A stretch of 5,884 bases of DNA. Origin: an uncultured Campylobacter sp. (GTDB taxonomy: Bacteria > Campylobacterota > Campylobacteria > Campylobacterales > Campylobacteraceae). Positions 5,265 to 5,884 of this stretch are shown here, piece after piece. The position numbers and the translations under genes were made by a program. The DNA lies in contig NZ_CALIBF010000016.1 in NCBI RefSeq assembly GCF_938045465.1, positions 1 to 5,884 on the forward strand. Reading direction: 5' to 3'. Positions within the stretch are counted from its first letter, which is position 1. Every line of letters begins with the position of its first letter. Below the pieces are notes generated by a model. It was not told the origin of the DNA. It saw nothing but the letters and a program-made list of their open reading frames with translations, and searched no databases.

Positions 5265-5456
5265 CTAAATTTCAGTTTTCGGCTCGTCCGCGATCGTCGC
5301 TTTAAAGTCCGCGCAGACGAAGTTCTCTGCACTCAAAACGATCTCGCAATTTTCGTAAGCCGTCTGCGCGATCTTACACGCTTCTTCTTTATTTTTCGCT
5401 TTAATTACAACCTTTTTAGCCAAAATTTCGGCAATCTCTACTTCAAATTCTTTCAT
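5265..5456 (-). CDS. DpnD/PcfM-family small protein
   Basis: The 63-residue acidic/basic protein MKEFEVEIAEILAKKVVIKA has the pattern of the DpnD-PcfM family: a beta strand with FxVEIxExL, a second strand VVIKA, the NKEEACKIAQTAY helix, then EIVLSAENF. The biochemical role of the family is unknown; DpnD itself is encoded in the pneumococcal DpnI cassette. The ATG at 5456 shares its A with the TGA of the preceding gene (TGATG), a classic coupling arrangement; the TTG one codon earlier is less likely. Only seven bases separate its stop from the endonuclease start, and the endonuclease ribosome binding site overlaps its stop codon. Position indicates a part in the GATC system, perhaps accessory or regulatory. 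Confidence 0.8.
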   Translation of the reverse strand: MKEFEVEIAEILAKKVVIKAKNKEEACKIAQTAYENCEIVLSAENFVCADFKATIADEPKTEI

Positions 5457-5884
5457 CAAATCCCCATTTTTATTTTCGCGCTCTCGTTTTCTAAGTCGTA
5501 TTGTTTAGCGATACTTTCGTAGCTCGCAAATTTTACGCTACCAACAATATCTTTGTATATCGACGCGCTTATCACGCTTTGAAACTGCCTTAACCTGTCC
5601 TCATCCGCGACGACAAACATTTTGGCATTAAAGTCCTGAAGTTCGTAAAATTTATTGAGAGAATTTTTAAAGTCTGTCGAGTGCTCAACCTCGAAAAACG
5701 CGTAAGGTAGATTTCGCTCGTTAAACCAGATCGCATCGACGCTGCGCGCCTTATTTAGTATGCTCGGGTAGGCAAATTCGTAAATCGCCTTTAGCGAAGT
5801 GAGGTCGTCCAGCTTTTTGCTTGCGATGAAGCTTTTATTTTTATCCTGTGGCGGCACGTAGGTTTGAAATTTGCGCAGGTTGCC
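5456..5884 (-). CDS. Unidentified R-M operon protein, C-terminal part (partial)
   Basis: I do not recognise the family with certainty. The visible 142 residues run off the right edge; reading continues upstream of a possible GTG at 5857 as GNLRKFQTYVPPQDKN, so the true start is outside. Notable features are SVDAIWFN followed by YAFFEVEHSTDFKNSLNKFY, then AKMFVVADEDRLRQF. An aspartate in a strand followed by an E-V-E-H strand, then a hydrophobic strand with VVAD, recalls the PD-(D/E)xK nuclease-like fold, but the usual lysine is absent, so catalysis is uncertain. No signal peptide or membrane segment is seen. Its TGA overlaps the ATG of the DpnD-like gene, so it belongs to the same operon. It could be a helper, DNA-binding or second nuclease-like component. 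Confidence 0.7.
   Translation of the reverse strand, partial: GNLRKFQTYVPPQDKNKSFIASKKLDDLTSLKAIYEFAYPSILNKARSVDAIWFNERNLPYAFFEVEHSTDFKNSLNKFYELQDFNAKMFVVADEDRLRQFQSVISASIYKDIVGSVKFASYESIAKQYDLENESAKIKMGI

Overview
The window looks like a Campylobacter chromosome, most likely one of the higher-GC oral-type species. AAATTT/TTTAAA words are very frequent between and within genes, coding stretches are GC-richer than the spacers, there is a long homopolymeric C/G tract, and the gene families fit. The genus is an inference from composition; no marker gene is present. All convincing genes read on the minus strand.

Layout: (a) 1-643, the N-terminal half of a GntP-type gluconate/H+ symporter, running off the left edge. 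(b) 644-1779, over 1.1 kb without a convincing gene. It holds a 14-bp tandem repeat, a decayed fragment resembling the EamA gene further right, quasi-periodic AATTT blocks and a G8 run. (c) 1780-3115, a two-gene unit: an EamA-family transporter, then a short Sua5/YrdC-like protein. (d) 3116-3627, a spacer with a pure C17 tract. (e) 3628-5884, a compact restriction-modification operon of the DpnII/MboI (GATC) type. It reads: an unidentified partial gene, a DpnD-like small protein, a DpnII-like endonuclease, and a DpnA-like adenine methyltransferase.

The main discovery is in the endonuclease gene. Its N-terminal part (60 codons) and C-terminal part (114 codons) read on the minus strand. The middle 99 codons lie between them on the plus strand. 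The reversed piece is bounded by 22-bp inverted repeats (4759-4780 and 5078-5099, 21/22 matching). Flipping the piece restores one uninterrupted 273-residue DpnII-family protein with no frameshift or stop, because both repeats are read in the same frame on both strands. The gene is therefore seen in an apparently OFF orientation of what may be an intragenic DNA switch for restriction, while the methyltransferase gene is intact. No recombinase gene lies in the window.

Working model (inference): the operon makes a GATC methylase constitutively and a GATC nuclease only in the flipped state, so restriction could be switched on and off without exposing the host to unprotected cutting. The tight TGATG and 8-bp overlaps in the operon suggest translational coupling.
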